Of a stretch of DNA of 52,414 nt, positions 7,874-16,787 are shown piece after piece; positions within the stretch are counted from its first letter, which is position 1, and every line of letters begins with the position of its first letter. The DNA lies in the NCBI GenBank assembly GCA_017436865.1, contig JAFSCH010000005.1, positions 1-52,414 on the forward strand. Reading direction: 5' to 3'. The translations under genes and the position numbers were made by a program. Source of the DNA: Lachnospiraceae bacterium. GTDB taxonomy: Bacteria; Bacillota; Clostridia; Lachnospirales; Lachnospiraceae. Below the pieces are notes generated by a model. That model did not search any database and was not told the DNA's origin. It saw nothing but the letters and a program-made list of their open reading frames with translations.

Positions 7874-8539
7874 ATGGATTATGAAAAAATTATAACCAGT
7901 GTTTTACCTGCACTCATAACGGCTTTTGTGTCAACGATTGCAATGATTACCAGTTATAAAGCCTCGAAAAATGCACAGAAACAGTCTTATAACAATAATG
8001 TAGATAGTATGCGTTTTACTCAAAAAGAAAAAGTTGCAGACCAGATTGCTGAAAAAGCAGCAATTCTTCTTACCAAGTGCGATCCGAATGTATTGAATAC
8101 TGTCATTAACGAAATCGTTCCAAGACCTATTTCGCATGAAGAAAATGGAAAAATTAGACGGTATTTGTTAGGAATAGCAGATGAAATACAGACCTATTCC
8201 AATGTTATAAAAATGCTGTCATATTCAATTTTTGATAGTGAGGAAATGTTAAGGAAACTTGAAAAAGTATGGAATGAGATGGATGCTGTAGACAATAAAT
8301 GCTCTGAGATGCTGTTAAAATTAGCAGAGATATATACTGCGATGACACCGGAAGGAAATATCAAGGGAATGAATATTATGGAAGAAAAGCTGAAGCTTGA
8401 GAGGTCGTTTTCGGAAGAATACAGAGAGTTGTATTGTCAATTACATGAATCTATATCTGATTTAGTGTGGTATATTCGTCAGCAATCAATACCAAATGAC
8501 AAGAACAGAACGAAGAAAAAACAAAAGAAGAAAAAATAA
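7874..8539 (+). CDS. Membrane-anchored hypothetical cargo protein
   Basis: The ATG is preceded by GGAGG about ten bases upstream. The 221-residue protein has one N-terminal hydrophobic segment (VLPALITAFVSTIAMIT, residues 9-25), then a long, mainly helical soluble part and a lysine tail (KKKQKKKK). I do not recognise the family. It is visibly more AT-rich than the recombinase genes and is the last gene before the element junction, where cargo is common. The layout (one TM plus a helical domain) resembles many uncharacterised phage- or element-encoded proteins and gives no function by itself. Confidence 0.7.
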   Translation: MDYEKIITSVLPALITAFVSTIAMITSYKASKNAQKQSYNNNVDSMRFTQKEKVADQIAEKAAILLTKCDPNVLNTVINEIVPRPISHEENGKIRRYLLGIADEIQTYSNVIKMLSYSIFDSEEMLRKLEKVWNEMDAVDNKCSEMLLKLAEIYTAMTPEGNIKGMNIMEEKLKLERSFSEEYRELYCQLHESISDLVWYIRQQSIPNDKNRTKKKQKKKK

Positions 8540-8556
8540 TTTTTTTTAGTCCTTAC

Positions 8557-9246
8557 TTGACAGAAGAACAAGCTGTATCACGTTGGGAAAATGGAGAAAC
8601 AACACCGAACACCGAAACTTTAAAATTGTTATCTAAGTTGTTTGATGTTTCTATCAATACTCTTTTGGGTTCTCCACGACAACTGATATGTCAATGCTGT
8701 GGTATGCCTTTGGAAGACAATAACATTAGTCGTGAAATTGACGGAATATTTAATGAAGAATACTGCAAATGGTGCTATGCCGACGGTGAGTATATGTATC
8801 ATAATATGGATGATTTAATTGATGTATGCGTAAATCATATGGCAAATGAGCACTTTACGCCCGATCAAGTTCGTTTGTACATGAAAGACATGCTCCCTAA
8901 GCTAAATTATTGGAAACAATATAAGAATTTGGCTGGGGCGGATAAGTTTGAAGAATTTAAAAAGCAACTCATGAATGAAATCAATGATTTGCATATAGAT
9001 GGAATGCCAAAGGTTGAAAAACTTAATGCACTTGTGGGCGGATACATTAACCTTGAATATCGACTTCCTAATGGGAAATGTGTAAAGTTTTTGGATGACG
9101 CAGCAACCTATTTAGGAAACCAACTGGAATGCGAATTTGGTGGAGACAGGTGCTTTGGGATTGCTGCAAACATGGAATTTATTTTGATAAGCACCTATGA
9201 AAAAGACGGCGAAAATCCAGAATTGATTGTTTATAAGAAAAGATAG
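8557..9246 (+). pseudogene. 5'-truncated XRE-type regulator with zinc-ribbon domain, interrupted by the element
   Basis: The frame begins in the middle of a helix-turn-helix: QAVSRWENGETTPNTETLKLLSKLF is the recognition helix and following helices of an XRE repressor, but the usual 25-30 preceding residues are missing. Only a TTG at 8557 without a ribosome site is available. A zinc-ribbon-like part follows (CQCCGMPL, then YCKWCYADG), and then a C-terminal domain with GGYINLEYRLPNGK. Family members of this layout are cytoplasmic regulators. The cut falls exactly where the element's last gene ends, so insertion removed the start. The missing N-terminus should lie beyond the element's other end. 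Residual expression cannot be excluded. Confidence 0.75.
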
Positions 9247-9312
9247 TCAGATATTGGAAAACGAAACTTTCAGTAATACGCTTGGTTGGGATAGTAGTTC
9301 AATTTTATCTAC

Positions 9313-9343
9313 AAAAAAGAAAACATATGTTTTCTTTTTTTTT
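9313..9343. terminator. 28-bp perfect AT palindrome acting as probable bidirectional terminator
   Basis: Bases 9313-9340 are perfectly self-complementary (centre CATATG) and are followed by further T residues. The arms are A- and T-rich, so the RNA stem is weak in GC terms but ends in a long U-tract. It separates the truncated regulator from ruvA. Confidence 0.55.
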
Positions 9344-9456
9344 ATTATATGCTAGAATAATAAGATGTAAGAAAAACATTTTGGTTGAATTTAAAAATTT
9401 TTTCTTTTTAGGTCAACGGTAAAAGATAATGTTGAAGATATAATAGGAGAGCATGT

Positions 9457-10065
9457 ATGTACGCATATATTAAGGGTGAAATTGTAGATATATCAGAAGA
9501 TAATGTAGTGTTAGAATGTAACAATATCGGTTATAATATAAAGGTTCCGTTTGGTGTAGTCCAAAGACTTCCGGGCGTTGGAGAAGTAGTTAAAATATAT
9601 ACTTATACATCGGTACGAGAGGATGCATTTATATTATTTGGTTTTTTGTCAAAGGATGATTTGTTTATTTTTAAGAAGCTGATTACGGTAAATGGAATTG
9701 GACCAAAGGGTGCTTTGGGTATTTTATCGGCAATGAGTGCGGATGATTTGCGTTTTGCTATTATTGCAGGTGATGCCAAAGCGATTGCAAAAGCACCAGG
9801 AATTGGGGCGAAATCTGCGGAGAGAATTATTCTTGAATTAAAAGGCAAGATTGATTTAGAGCCAATGCTGACAGCACAGGAGCCTGCTGCTGGTGTGGGC
9901 GGTTTGACTAATTCCGATGCGAAGAACGAAGCAATTGAGGCTATGATAGCTTTGGGGTATTCTTCTTCAGAAGCGGTTAAGGCTATTAAGCAGTTAACCA
10001 TTATGGATGATATGGATTCTGGTGTTATCTTAAAGGATGCATTAAAGATATTGGTGCGAGGATAA
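9457..10065 (+). CDS. ruvA: Holliday junction DNA helicase subunit RuvA
   Basis: RuvA binds four-way junctions and loads RuvB for branch migration. The protein shows the N-terminal OB domain (MYAYIKGEIVDISEDNVVLE), two helix-hairpin-helix motifs (LITVNGIGPKGALGIL and APGIGAKSAERIILELKGK), and a C-terminal helical domain (NEAIEAMIALGYSSSEA) that contacts RuvB. At 202 residues it is normal length. AGGAGA at 9445-9450 sets the ATG. It is followed by ruvB in the usual order. Confidence 0.97.
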   Translation: MYAYIKGEIVDISEDNVVLECNNIGYNIKVPFGVVQRLPGVGEVVKIYTYTSVREDAFILFGFLSKDDLFIFKKLITVNGIGPKGALGILSAMSADDLRFAIIAGDAKAIAKAPGIGAKSAERIILELKGKIDLEPMLTAQEPAAGVGGLTNSDAKNEAIEAMIALGYSSSEAVKAIKQLTIMDDMDSGVILKDALKILVRG

Positions 10066-10131
10066 ATATAAAACAACAGCAAATTTGTATCTGCGGCTCA
10101 AATTTTGCAGGTACTATACTTGGAGGAAATT

Positions 10132-11130
10132 ATGGCTAACAGAGTCATTGAGACAAAATTATTAGAAGAAGATAAAAAGTTAGAGGGAAGCTTGCGACCT
10201 CAAACGCTAAAGGAGTACATTGGACAGCAAAAAGCTAAGGAAGTCCTTAGTATTTACATAGAAGCAGCCAAGCAACGTAACGATGCATTGGATCATGTAT
10301 TATTCTATGGGCCTCCCGGACTTGGAAAAACGACACTTGCAGGTATCATTGCAAATGAAATGGGTGTTAATATCAAAGTGACAAGCGGCCCTGCAATTGA
10401 AAAACCTGGTGAAATGGCCGCGATTTTAAATAATTTGCAAGAAGGTGATTTGCTATTCATTGACGAGATTCACCGACTTAATCGACAGGTAGAAGAGGTA
10501 TTGTATCCGGCGATGGAGGATTTTGCGATTGATATTATGATTGGAAAGGGAACTGCAGCACGTTCTGTTCGACTGGATTTACCAAAATTTACACTAGTAG
10601 GGGCAACAACAAGAGTTGGTATGCTCACCGCACCTTTGCGTGACCGTTTTGGTGTGATTGAACATTTGGAATTTTATTCTTTAGAAGAATTAAAGCTTAT
10701 TATACAGCATTCAGCAAGAATTCTTGATGTGGAGATTGATGAAAGAGGAGCTGTTGAGCTAGCAAGAAGAAGTCGTGGAACACCACGTCTTGCGAATCGT
10801 ATTTTAAAGCGTGTGCGCGATTTTGCACAGGTAAAATATGATGGTAGGATTACGGAAGCAGTTGCCAATACAGCGTTGGATTTGTTGGATGTGGATAAAC
10901 TTGGTCTTGATCAGACAGATAGGAATATTTTATTCACTATGATAGAAAAATTTGGTGGTGGCCCTGTTGGACTTGATACACTAGCTGCTGCCATAGGAGA
11001 AGATAGTGGAACCATTGAAGATGTTTATGAACCATATCTGATTAAAAATGGGTTGATTAGCAGAACACCGCGCGGAAGAGTTGTAACAGACCTTGCTTAC
11101 CGTCATTTGGGGCTTGCAATTCCTGAGTGA
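10132..11130 (+). CDS. ruvB: Holliday junction DNA helicase subunit RuvB
   Basis: This AAA+ motor drives branch migration with RuvA. Visible are Walker A (GPPGLGKTT), Walker B ([10 protein letters not shown]), a sensor region ([12 protein letters not shown]), the arginine finger context (PLRDRFG) and the C-terminal winged helix ([19 protein letters not shown]). ATG 10132 has a GGAGG at 10122-10126; the in-frame TTG at 10105 lacks one. The resulting 332 residues are typical. The partner nuclease is RecU, found here near 40736, as expected in Firmicutes. Confidence 0.97.
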   Translation: MANRVIETKLLEEDKKLEGSLRPQTLKEYIGQQKAKEVLSIYIEAAKQRNDALDHVLFYGPPGLGKTTLAGIIANEMGVNIKVTSGPAIEKPGEMAAILNNLQEGDLLFIDEIHRLNRQVEEVLYPAMEDFAIDIMIGKGTAARSVRLDLPKFTLVGATTRVGMLTAPLRDRFGVIEHLEFYSLEELKLIIQHSARILDVEIDERGAVELARRSRGTPRLANRILKRVRDFAQVKYDGRITEAVANTALDLLDVDKLGLDQTDRNILFTMIEKFGGGPVGLDTLAAAIGEDSGTIEDVYEPYLIKNGLISRTPRGRVVTDLAYRHLGLAIPE

Positions 11131-11201
11131 TTTGCTATAATATAGCTTGTATAACTTGATTTACATAACGCACGATAAATTTGGCAAAAGGGGGACATTT
11201 T

Positions 11202-11609
11202 ATGCCTGCTAAAACAGATACAGAAGTGATAATCGGTGGTCAGGTGTTGACACTTAGCGGTCATGAAAGTGAAGAGTATTTACAAAGAGTTGCATCCTAT
11301 ATCAATAATAAACTGAGTGAGTACAATAAGCTTGACAGCTTCAAACGACAGAGTTCTGACAGAAGAAATGTACTGATTCAGCTAAATATTGCAGATGATT
11401 ATTTTAAAGCAAAAGATCAGATTGAAGTTTTAAAACAAGATTTAAAGGCAAAAGAAAATGAACTGTATGACTTGAAGCATGAATTGATTGCAACACAGAT
11501 TAAGCTTGAAAATACTTCAAAATCATTAAAAGAAACGCAGGATAAGCTTCAGGAAAATTCTAAGGAAATGGTTCGTTTAGAAACCGAATTAAAGGATTTG
11601 AGAAAGTAA
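11202..11609 (+). CDS. zapA: Cell division protein ZapA
   Basis: ZapA cross-links FtsZ filaments at the division ring. Residues 1-80 match the family (TEVIIGGQVLTLSGHESEEYLQRVASYINNKL). A C-terminal coiled coil (about residues 75-135, LETELKDLRK at the end) follows. The ATG at 11202 is preferred because it follows a G-rich ribosome site (AAAGGGGGAC); the TTG at 11181 is upstream of it. The protein has 135 residues, slightly longer than minimal ZapA because of the coil. It closes the ruvAB transcription unit. Confidence 0.88.
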   Translation: MPAKTDTEVIIGGQVLTLSGHESEEYLQRVASYINNKLSEYNKLDSFKRQSSDRRNVLIQLNIADDYFKAKDQIEVLKQDLKAKENELYDLKHELIATQIKLENTSKSLKETQDKLQENSKEMVRLETELKDLRK

Positions 11610-11644
11610 TAGAACCTTAAAAATATAGAATACATAAGAAAGAT

Positions 11645-11677
11645 AAAGGCTGTCAGGGTAGAAAATGACAGCCTTTT
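11645..11677 (+). terminator. Rho-independent terminator after zapA
   Basis: AAAGGCTGTCA (11645-11655) pairs perfectly with TGACAGCCTTT (11666-11676) over a ten-base loop and ends in TTTT. It also shows that the in-frame ATG at 11665 is not the start of the next gene. Confidence 0.88.
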
Positions 11678-11700
11678 CTAATCATAAAGGAATGAAAAAT

Positions 11701-13917
11701 ATGATAAATAATAAGAAAAAAGTTGAATTATTAGCCCCTGCCGGAGATTTTTCCTGTTTTATGGCAGCTATGAATGCCGGAGCAGATGCTGTTTATCTTG
11801 GAGGCAGCAAGTTTGGCGCAAGAGCGTATGCAAACAATTTTACGCAGGAAGAGATTATAGAAGCGTTAAAAATAGCACATTTATTTGGAAAAAGAATCTA
11901 TCTTACGGTTAATACGTTAGTAAAGGAAAAAGAACTTTCAGAGCTTGTTCCTTATATACAGCCATTATATGATGCAGGACTTGACGGTGTTATCATTCAG
12001 GATTTAGGCGTATTTGAGATATTGAAGAAACATTTTCCGGGATTAGAATTGCACGCCAGTACACAGATGACGATTACCGGTATTCATGGAGCCAGATTTT
12101 TAAAGAATTTGGGAGCATGTCGAATTGTTCCCGCAAGAGAATTGTCTTTGGAAGAATTAAAAGATATCAAAAATGAGACAGGACTTGAAATAGAGACCTT
12201 TATCCATGGTGCTATGTGTTATGGTTATTCTGGTCAGTGTCTTTTAAGCTCAATTTTAGGTGGTAGAAGCGGTAATCGTGGGCGTTGTGCCGGTCCATGC
12301 CGTTTACCATACAAAAATGCCAAGGGAGATACCATTTATCCGTTAAGCTTAAAGGATATGTATACATTACCTTTAGTTCCAAAGCTTATAGAAGCAGGTA
12401 TTGATTCCTTTAAGATAGAAGGCAGAATGAAGAGCCCGGAATATGTTGCAGGAGTAACGGCAATGTATCGTAAATATATAGATTTATATCTTGCAAATCC
12501 GTATAAATCATATAAGGTATCTGCTGTCGATGAGGCAATCTTGCGGGGCTTATATATTCGTTCGGATACTTGTACAGGTTATTATACACAGCATAATCAT
12601 AAATCAATGGTTACGTTGAAAGAACCAGGATACTCTGGTTGTTCGGAAGAAGTATTGCAGAATATAAGAAATCAATATCTGAATACGAAAAAAAACTTGC
12701 CGATTCATGGTTCGATACGTGTTATGCAGAATGAACCGGCAAAGCTAACCTTGTATTATCAGGATATTTCCGTATCTGTAACAGGAGATATGGTAAGTGC
12801 TGCGATGAACCGACCACTTTTGGAAGAAGATATCTGCAATAAAGTATGCAAGCTTGGAGATACTCATTTTCAGATGGACAAACTGACCGTGGAAACAGAT
12901 CAGGTTTCATTCATGCCAGTTAAAGCATTGAATGAACTTAGACGACAGGCTTGCCTTGCTTTAGAAGAAACCATTTTAGAGCCGTTTCATAAAAGGTCTG
13001 TTTCGAATGAGCAACCTGTGTATAAGCTGACAAATTTCCCAATGTCAGAAAAAGTAGAACAATCCCAAAAGGCATTATATGTATTAGTTTCAACTTATGA
13101 ACAGTTTAAAACGGTTCTTGAGAATACGGAAAGGGAACAGATGCAAGGTATTTACGTTTCGTCTGATTTATTATTAGAGCACAATGCGGAACAAATAATA
13201 CAACAAATGCAAAAATATTCCTATATAAAATATTATCTTGCTATGCCTTGTATTGTAAGAAAGCGTTCTTATCCGCATCTTGAAAAACTTGCAAAATATT
13301 TAAATCAGTCTCTTTTCGCAGGTGTTTTGATTCGAAATATAGAGACATTTCAGTGGCTTCAGGAGACTGGTTATAATGGTGAGTATATCGCAGACTATTC
13401 TGTATATGCATGGAATCAAGAAACGCTGAAGCTGTATGAAACATTATTCCATCGTACAACATTACCTGTGGAATTAAATAAAAAAGAAATAAACTCTCTT
13501 GGCAATATAGAAGCAAATGAAATGTTGGTATATGGTAGACTTCCGCTGATGTATTCGGCTAATTGTATAAGGAAAACATTAGAACGTTGCGAAAATAGAA
13601 CAGATACAAAACCGGCGATATTTTATTTGACAGATCGTTATCAGAACCGATTTCCTATTTTGCAGAATTGTTTACATTGTTACAATATTTTATACAATAC
13701 CGTTCCGATGTCTTTGCATAGCCAGTTAAAGACGTTGCTTTCTTATAATTGTGAAGTATATCGTATCGAATTTACATTAGAAAACGAGATAGAAACAAAA
13801 GAAATACTTGCCTTTTATTTCGATGCATTTACTTCTTATGAAAAGGGCAGAGATTGTAGCACGGAGTTTCCGTATCAGCAGTTCACGAATGGACATTATA
13901 AACGCGGGGTAGAATAA
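11701..13917 (+). CDS. U32 family peptidase / RlhA-like protein with DUF3656
   Basis: The N-terminal half is a U32 domain: KKVELLAPAGDFSCFMAAMNAGADAVY begins it, and ETFIHGAMCYGYSGQC near residues 165-180 is the family signature. Further cysteines in GRCAGPC could bind a metal or cluster. The C-terminal half is the DUF3656-like extension of long members. E. coli RlhA of this group hydroxylates C2501 of 23S rRNA, and others were named collagenases. RNA modification is the better guess, but substrate is not decided by sequence. ATG 11701 follows AAAGGA at 11686. With 738 residues it is a long family member. Confidence 0.85.
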   Translation: MINNKKKVELLAPAGDFSCFMAAMNAGADAVYLGGSKFGARAYANNFTQEEIIEALKIAHLFGKRIYLTVNTLVKEKELSELVPYIQPLYDAGLDGVIIQDLGVFEILKKHFPGLELHASTQMTITGIHGARFLKNLGACRIVPARELSLEELKDIKNETGLEIETFIHGAMCYGYSGQCLLSSILGGRSGNRGRCAGPCRLPYKNAKGDTIYPLSLKDMYTLPLVPKLIEAGIDSFKIEGRMKSPEYVAGVTAMYRKYIDLYLANPYKSYKVSAVDEAILRGLYIRSDTCTGYYTQHNHKSMVTLKEPGYSGCSEEVLQNIRNQYLNTKKNLPIHGSIRVMQNEPAKLTLYYQDISVSVTGDMVSAAMNRPLLEEDICNKVCKLGDTHFQMDKLTVETDQVSFMPVKALNELRRQACLALEETILEPFHKRSVSNEQPVYKLTNFPMSEKVEQSQKALYVLVSTYEQFKTVLENTEREQMQGIYVSSDLLLEHNAEQIIQQMQKYSYIKYYLAMPCIVRKRSYPHLEKLAKYLNQSLFAGVLIRNIETFQWLQETGYNGEYIADYSVYAWNQETLKLYETLFHRTTLPVELNKKEINSLGNIEANEMLVYGRLPLMYSANCIRKTLERCENRTDTKPAIFYLTDRYQNRFPILQNCLHCYNILYNTVPMSLHSQLKTLLSYNCEVYRIEFTLENEIETKEILAFYFDAFTSYEKGRDCSTEFPYQQFTNGHYKRGVE

Positions 13918-13923
13918 TCAACC

Positions 13924-16653
13924 ATGTTAAAAGCAGTTATTGAGTTATCAAATTATATTTTAATCGTAAATATGCTACTGTATGTATTAACAAGCTTCCT
14001 TTTAATACCTTTTGAGGATAGTAGAAGAAAGCGGTTTGCATTGGTAATGCAAAATATATTTATTTTTATAAATCATCTCACTGGTGGTCTTGTTTTACTA
14101 TCTGTGAAAATGGATTTAAAATACCTCTTTTTAATGCTTTTTCAGATGATAGCTATTTTTTCGTTTTTGGTATTAATGAGAGCAATCTATCCCAAAACGA
14201 ATCGGTTAATTCTTAATCATACAGCCATGCTACTGTCTATTAGCTTCGTTGTGTTGACAAGGCTATCGGTTACACGTTCCATACGACAATTGGCCATTGT
14301 CGCAGTTTCTTTGATTGTAGCATTATTTATTCCTGTCATTTCCGATCATTTTAAATTATTGCGGAAATGTAGATACCTTTTTGCTGTATTAGGCATAGGT
14401 ATATTATGTGCTGTATTGATTGCAGGTAGCATGACCAATGGTTCTAAAATTTCCTTTTCTATTATGGGAATTGCATTTCAACCATCGGAATTTATTAAAA
14501 TGTCCTATGTATTTTTTCTTGCAGGAATGTTATATCGGGCAGAGAAATTTCGACATATTTTCATATCCGCCATTCTTGCGGCTATACATGTTCTGACATT
14601 AGTAGCATCTAGGGATTTAGGAAGTGCTTTGATTTATTTTACTGTTTATATTGTTATGCTTTATATAGCGACTACTAGAAAACGCTATCTGTTTCTTGGC
14701 TTATCCGGTGCTATGGCTGCCTCTTATGTGGCATATATGCTCTTTTCTCATGTACAGGTCCGAGTGGCAGCATGGCTTGACCCATGGGCAGATATTGACA
14801 GTAAAGGATATCAGATCGCACAATCTCTTTTTGCAATAGGAACAGGAAGCTGGTTTGGGCTTGGTGTTGGTGGTGGTATGCCAAATACCATTCCTTATGT
14901 AGAGCAGGATTTTGTGTTTTCTGCAATCTGTGAAGAATTTGGTGTTATCTATGGGATTTGTCTGATTTTGCTTTGTTTAAATCTTTTTATGGAAATGGCA
15001 CATGTGGCATATTTTTGTAAAGACCGCTTTTTGAAGCTTTCTGCATACGGACTTGCGGTTACTTATATTTTCCAGTTGTTTTTAACAATTGGTGGAAACA
15101 TCAAGTTTATACCTCTTACTGGTGTTACACTTCCTTTGATAAGCTATGGTGGAAGTTCTGCTCTGGCTACTTTATTGATGCTTTCTCTTGTTCAGAGTAT
15201 TTATCAGAGACATGATTTGTTATTAGATGAAGAGGAAGAAGAACGACCTGGTACGTCAATGCAAATTAGCATAATTTCTGGTGCGTTTGTATGCCTTTTT
15301 GCGGCAATGTCAGTATACTTGGCACATTATGTATATTTTGATAGTGTGCAGGTAATTAACAATACTTATAATACCAAGCGTCAGGAAGTATTAGCTTCCA
15401 AAACAATACGAGGTGACATCTTAGCAGCTGATGGAACGATTCTGGCTACGACCCTGCAGGAAAAAACAGGAGAACGCAGATATTATCCATATAGTGAAGT
15501 ATTTGCGCATGCAATAGGATATGCTGAAAATGGCCGTATGGGTGTGGAGCAGTCAGCCAATATTTTTTTGGTATCTTCTGATGTATCTTTGGGACAGAAA
15601 ATGCAAGACAGTTTTGCTGACATAAAACACATGGGAAATACGGTATACACAACGTTTGACACGGAATTACAACAGGCTGCCTTCAATGCACTAGGCATCT
15701 ATGAAGGGGCTGTGATTGTGACAGAGCCGCATACGGGAAAAATCTTGGCTATGGTATCAAAACCGGATTTTGACCCAAATACCTTAATGGACAAGTGGCA
15801 AACTGTTATTGAGGATGATGATAGTTCGATTCTGGTAAACAGAGTATCGCAAGGGTTATATCCACCAGGCTCTACCTTTAAGATTCTCACGGCATTGGAA
15901 TATATTCGTGAAAATCCAAACAGCTATGATGATTATGGATATGAGTGTTGTGGTTCTTTTACGAAAGGAGACAGTACGATACGATGCTACCATGGTACCA
16001 AGCATGGGGAGTTGGATTTTCAAACTTCTTTTGCTAAATCATGCAATTCCTCGTTTGCGAACATAGGTATAAATTTGGAACGTACTGAATTTGCTAAAAC
16101 ATTAGATGTTTTGTTTTTTAATCAGAAATTACCCGTTGATTTTGTGTCAAATTCAAGCAAAATAAACATGTCGGATGACATTAGTGACACGAATATGATA
16201 CAGACGTCTATCGGTCAAGGAACAACACAAATGTCACCTTTGCATTTGGCTATGATTACAGCAATGATTGCAAATGACGGAAAGATGATGGTTCCATATA
16301 TGATAGATCATGTAGAAACAGCTAATGGTACTGTTATTAAAAGATTTGAACCAGAGACGTTAGGTCAGTTAATCGAGCAGTCAGAAGCACTTACTTTACA
16401 GGAATTGATGATTTCTGTTGTAGAAGAAGGAACCGGAACTCGTTTGCAAAGTGATAATTATAAAGCAGCCGGTAAGACAGGCTCTGCTGAATTTAGTAAT
16501 TCTTCGTCAGAATCACATGCTTGGTTTACTGCATTTTCTTATGATACAGATAATCCGATTCAAGTCACGGTAATTGTTGAAGGTGGTGGATCAGGTGGAG
16601 AATATGCCGTTCCGATTGCAAGACGAATTTTCGATGAATATTACACGAACTAG
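13924..16653 (+). CDS. SEDS glycosyltransferase (FtsW/RodA) fused to a class B penicillin-binding protein
   Basis: The first 435 residues form a multi-pass SEDS protein, the membrane enzyme that polymerises lipid II. LDPWADIDSKGYQIAQSLFAIG begins at residue 285, and the conserved PLISYGGSS is present. A further membrane segment near residue 445 leads into an extracytoplasmic transpeptidase with S-T-F-K at 650-653, S-C-N at 706-708 and K-T-G at 851-853, the three class B PBP motifs. The two activities are usually separate partner proteins. Both halves look intact, so this is one bifunctional wall synthase rather than an assembly error. The start lies six bases after the U32 gene. Confidence 0.92.
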   Translation: MLKAVIELSNYILIVNMLLYVLTSFLLIPFEDSRRKRFALVMQNIFIFINHLTGGLVLLSVKMDLKYLFLMLFQMIAIFSFLVLMRAIYPKTNRLILNHTAMLLSISFVVLTRLSVTRSIRQLAIVAVSLIVALFIPVISDHFKLLRKCRYLFAVLGIGILCAVLIAGSMTNGSKISFSIMGIAFQPSEFIKMSYVFFLAGMLYRAEKFRHIFISAILAAIHVLTLVASRDLGSALIYFTVYIVMLYIATTRKRYLFLGLSGAMAASYVAYMLFSHVQVRVAAWLDPWADIDSKGYQIAQSLFAIGTGSWFGLGVGGGMPNTIPYVEQDFVFSAICEEFGVIYGICLILLCLNLFMEMAHVAYFCKDRFLKLSAYGLAVTYIFQLFLTIGGNIKFIPLTGVTLPLISYGGSSALATLLMLSLVQSIYQRHDLLLDEEEEERPGTSMQISIISGAFVCLFAAMSVYLAHYVYFDSVQVINNTYNTKRQEVLASKTIRGDILAADGTILATTLQEKTGERRYYPYSEVFAHAIGYAENGRMGVEQSANIFLVSSDVSLGQKMQDSFADIKHMGNTVYTTFDTELQQAAFNALGIYEGAVIVTEPHTGKILAMVSKPDFDPNTLMDKWQTVIEDDDSSILVNRVSQGLYPPGSTFKILTALEYIRENPNSYDDYGYECCGSFTKGDSTIRCYHGTKHGELDFQTSFAKSCNSSFANIGINLERTEFAKTLDVLFFNQKLPVDFVSNSSKINMSDDISDTNMIQTSIGQGTTQMSPLHLAMITAMIANDGKMMVPYMIDHVETANGTVIKRFEPETLGQLIEQSEALTLQELMISVVEEGTGTRLQSDNYKAAGKTGSAEFSNSSSESHAWFTAFSYDTDNPIQVTVIVEGGGSGGEYAVPIARRIFDEYYTN

Positions 16654-16704
16654 AAATTAAAACTGAAATATTGTGAAAAATAGCAAAAATTTGCGAATAA
16701 TACT

Positions 16705-16733
16705 TTGTAATTTCTTGAAAAATGTTGTATATT
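16705..16733 (+). promoter_or_regulatory. Probable sigma-A promoter for the CheX-like/CheY unit
   Basis: TTGTAA (16705-16710) and TATATT (16728-16733) are separated by 17 bases and lie about 55 bases before the start at 16788. Confidence 0.55.
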
Positions 16734-16787
16734 AATTATAAGGTGTATTTTAAATACCGTAAATGCACAACAGAAGGGGGCTGGAAT

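Larger units (their letters stand above)
1..8556. mobile_element. Right-hand portion of an integrative element with three serine recombinases
   Basis: The segment holds five consecutive genes related to serine recombinases, a MazF-type toxin, small accessory genes and a cargo gene, ending where a chromosomal regulator gene has lost its 5' end. Three complete large serine recombinases in tandem near one end are typical of integrative elements of gut Clostridia, which use them for excision and integration. The left end, and any conjugation genes, lie outside the window. The right boundary is inferred to lie between the stop at 8539 and about 8575. Neither att core nor terminal repeats can be verified with only one end in view. 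Confidence 0.8.

Noticed and set aside
8557-9246. Intact short regulator with a TTG start
   Set aside because: No ribosome site precedes the TTG and the HTH lacks its first helices, which fits truncation better.
9603-10082. 159-codon minus-strand open frame over ruvA
   Set aside because: It lies entirely opposite a certain ruvA, has no ribosome site and its composition mirrors the ruvA codons.
10105-10131. Earlier TTG start for ruvB
   Set aside because: It would include the ribosome site of the family start at 10132.
11665-11700. Earlier start for the U32 gene
   Set aside because: The ATG at 11665 lies in the 3' arm of the zapA terminator; 11701 has a better placed ribosome site.
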